From positions 1 through 36,051 of the IMG/VR virus record IMGVR_UViG_3300023257_000065: a stretch of 36,051 nucleotides of DNA; one strand, 5' to 3'. The stretch is from a virus. Below, piece after piece: positions 35,966 to 36,051 of this stretch (its first letter is position 1; each line of letters opens with the position of its first letter). A program made the translations under genes and the position numbers. The notes under the pieces are model-generated. The model worked only from the letters and a program-made list of their open reading frames with translations, searched no databases and was not told the origin of the DNA.

Positions 35966-36051
35966 TTACCTCCTCTTACTAGATGTTCTGGTTTGTAGTT
36001 CCTCGAGCAGATACTCGGCTAACCTCCACACCCGCCAACTCAGCCAACGCC
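35966..36051 (-). CDS. C-terminal end of an unknown gene (partial)
   Basis: A minus-strand frame enters from the right edge and ends at TAA 35968-35966. Its 27 codons (RWLSWRVWRLAEYLLEELQT...) look like an amphipathic helix with a basic end. Its last codons AAGAGGAGG supply the SD for the holin-like gene, supporting it as real. Too short to identify. Confidence 0.5.
   Translation of the reverse strand, partial: RWLSWRVWRLAEYLLEELQTRTSSKRR

Overview
The window looks like part of the genome of a virulent tailed dsDNA phage. It carries an autonomous replication module (primase-helicase, PolA-type polymerase, Snf2 helicase, RecA-like ATPase, SSB-like protein, Cas4-like nuclease, RuvC-like protein), dozens of tiny tightly packed ORFs with strong Shine-Dalgarno (SD) sites, a 7-deazaguanine DNA-modification gene set, tail-fibre genes and a lysis cassette. 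I saw no integrase, phage repressor, rRNA, tRNA or CRISPR array. Terminase, portal and capsid genes must lie outside the window. Several SD sites extend to AGAAAGGAGGTGAT, which pairs with the CCUCCUUUCU type of 16S 3' end found in Gram-positive bacteria and some other phyla. The host therefore looks Gram-positive-like or Chloroflexota-like, but this is inference only.

Layout. Positions 1-5325 are on the minus strand: an unrecognised Gln/Ser-rich protein, a short basic leader ORF, a glycosyltransferase-methyltransferase fusion, a second methyltransferase and two tail/fibre proteins, the last running off the left edge. Positions 5326-5785 are an AT-rich divergent control region with palindromes. 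Positions 5786-32068 are on the plus strand. Within it, 5786-8475 is a set of small genes separated by elaborate overlapping stem-loops and near-identical SD boxes. Positions 8476-9010 are a second AT-rich, palindrome-rich gap. Positions 9011-17612 hold about 30 small early genes, including two promoter-linked clusters, a MerR-like HTH protein and an HNH endonuclease joined to a Lar-like zinc ribbon. Positions 17707-22797 are the recombination and replication start-up genes. Positions 22781-27280 are the deazaguanine island (queC, yhhQ-like transporter, a DUF1599-like gene, queD, an unknown gene, queE, folE, dpdA-like). Positions 27280-32068 encode a UDG-PolA fusion, MazG-like protein, RuvC-like protein and Snf2 helicase. 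Positions 32031-36051 are on the minus strand: an XhlA-like protein, a very large two-barrel glycosidase-like putative lysin, a holin-like protein and the end of one more gene.

Logic. Transcription diverges near 5.3-5.8 kb and converges near 32.05 kb, so if the genome is circular or permuted the late operon would run leftward from 5325 round to 32031. Four near-identical strong promoters (at 8962, 13110, 13660 and 17638) share a box upstream of the -35 and a 17-bp spacer. They divide the early arm into units. FolE, QueD, QueE and QueC make preQ0 from GTP, and the DpdA-like transglycosylase would place it in phage DNA, presumably to evade host restriction. The UDG domain on the polymerase, the MazG-like proteins and the annealing/nuclease proteins suggest careful control of the nucleotide pool and of genome integrity.

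The items most worth a second look are the overlapping tandem stem-loop/SD cassettes at 6.0-7.3 kb, an in-frame amber codon in an otherwise continuous gene at 9872-10117, the unknown 99-residue gene inside the deazaguanine island, the HNH-Lar protein with a strong internal start, and the giant tandem-barrel lysin.
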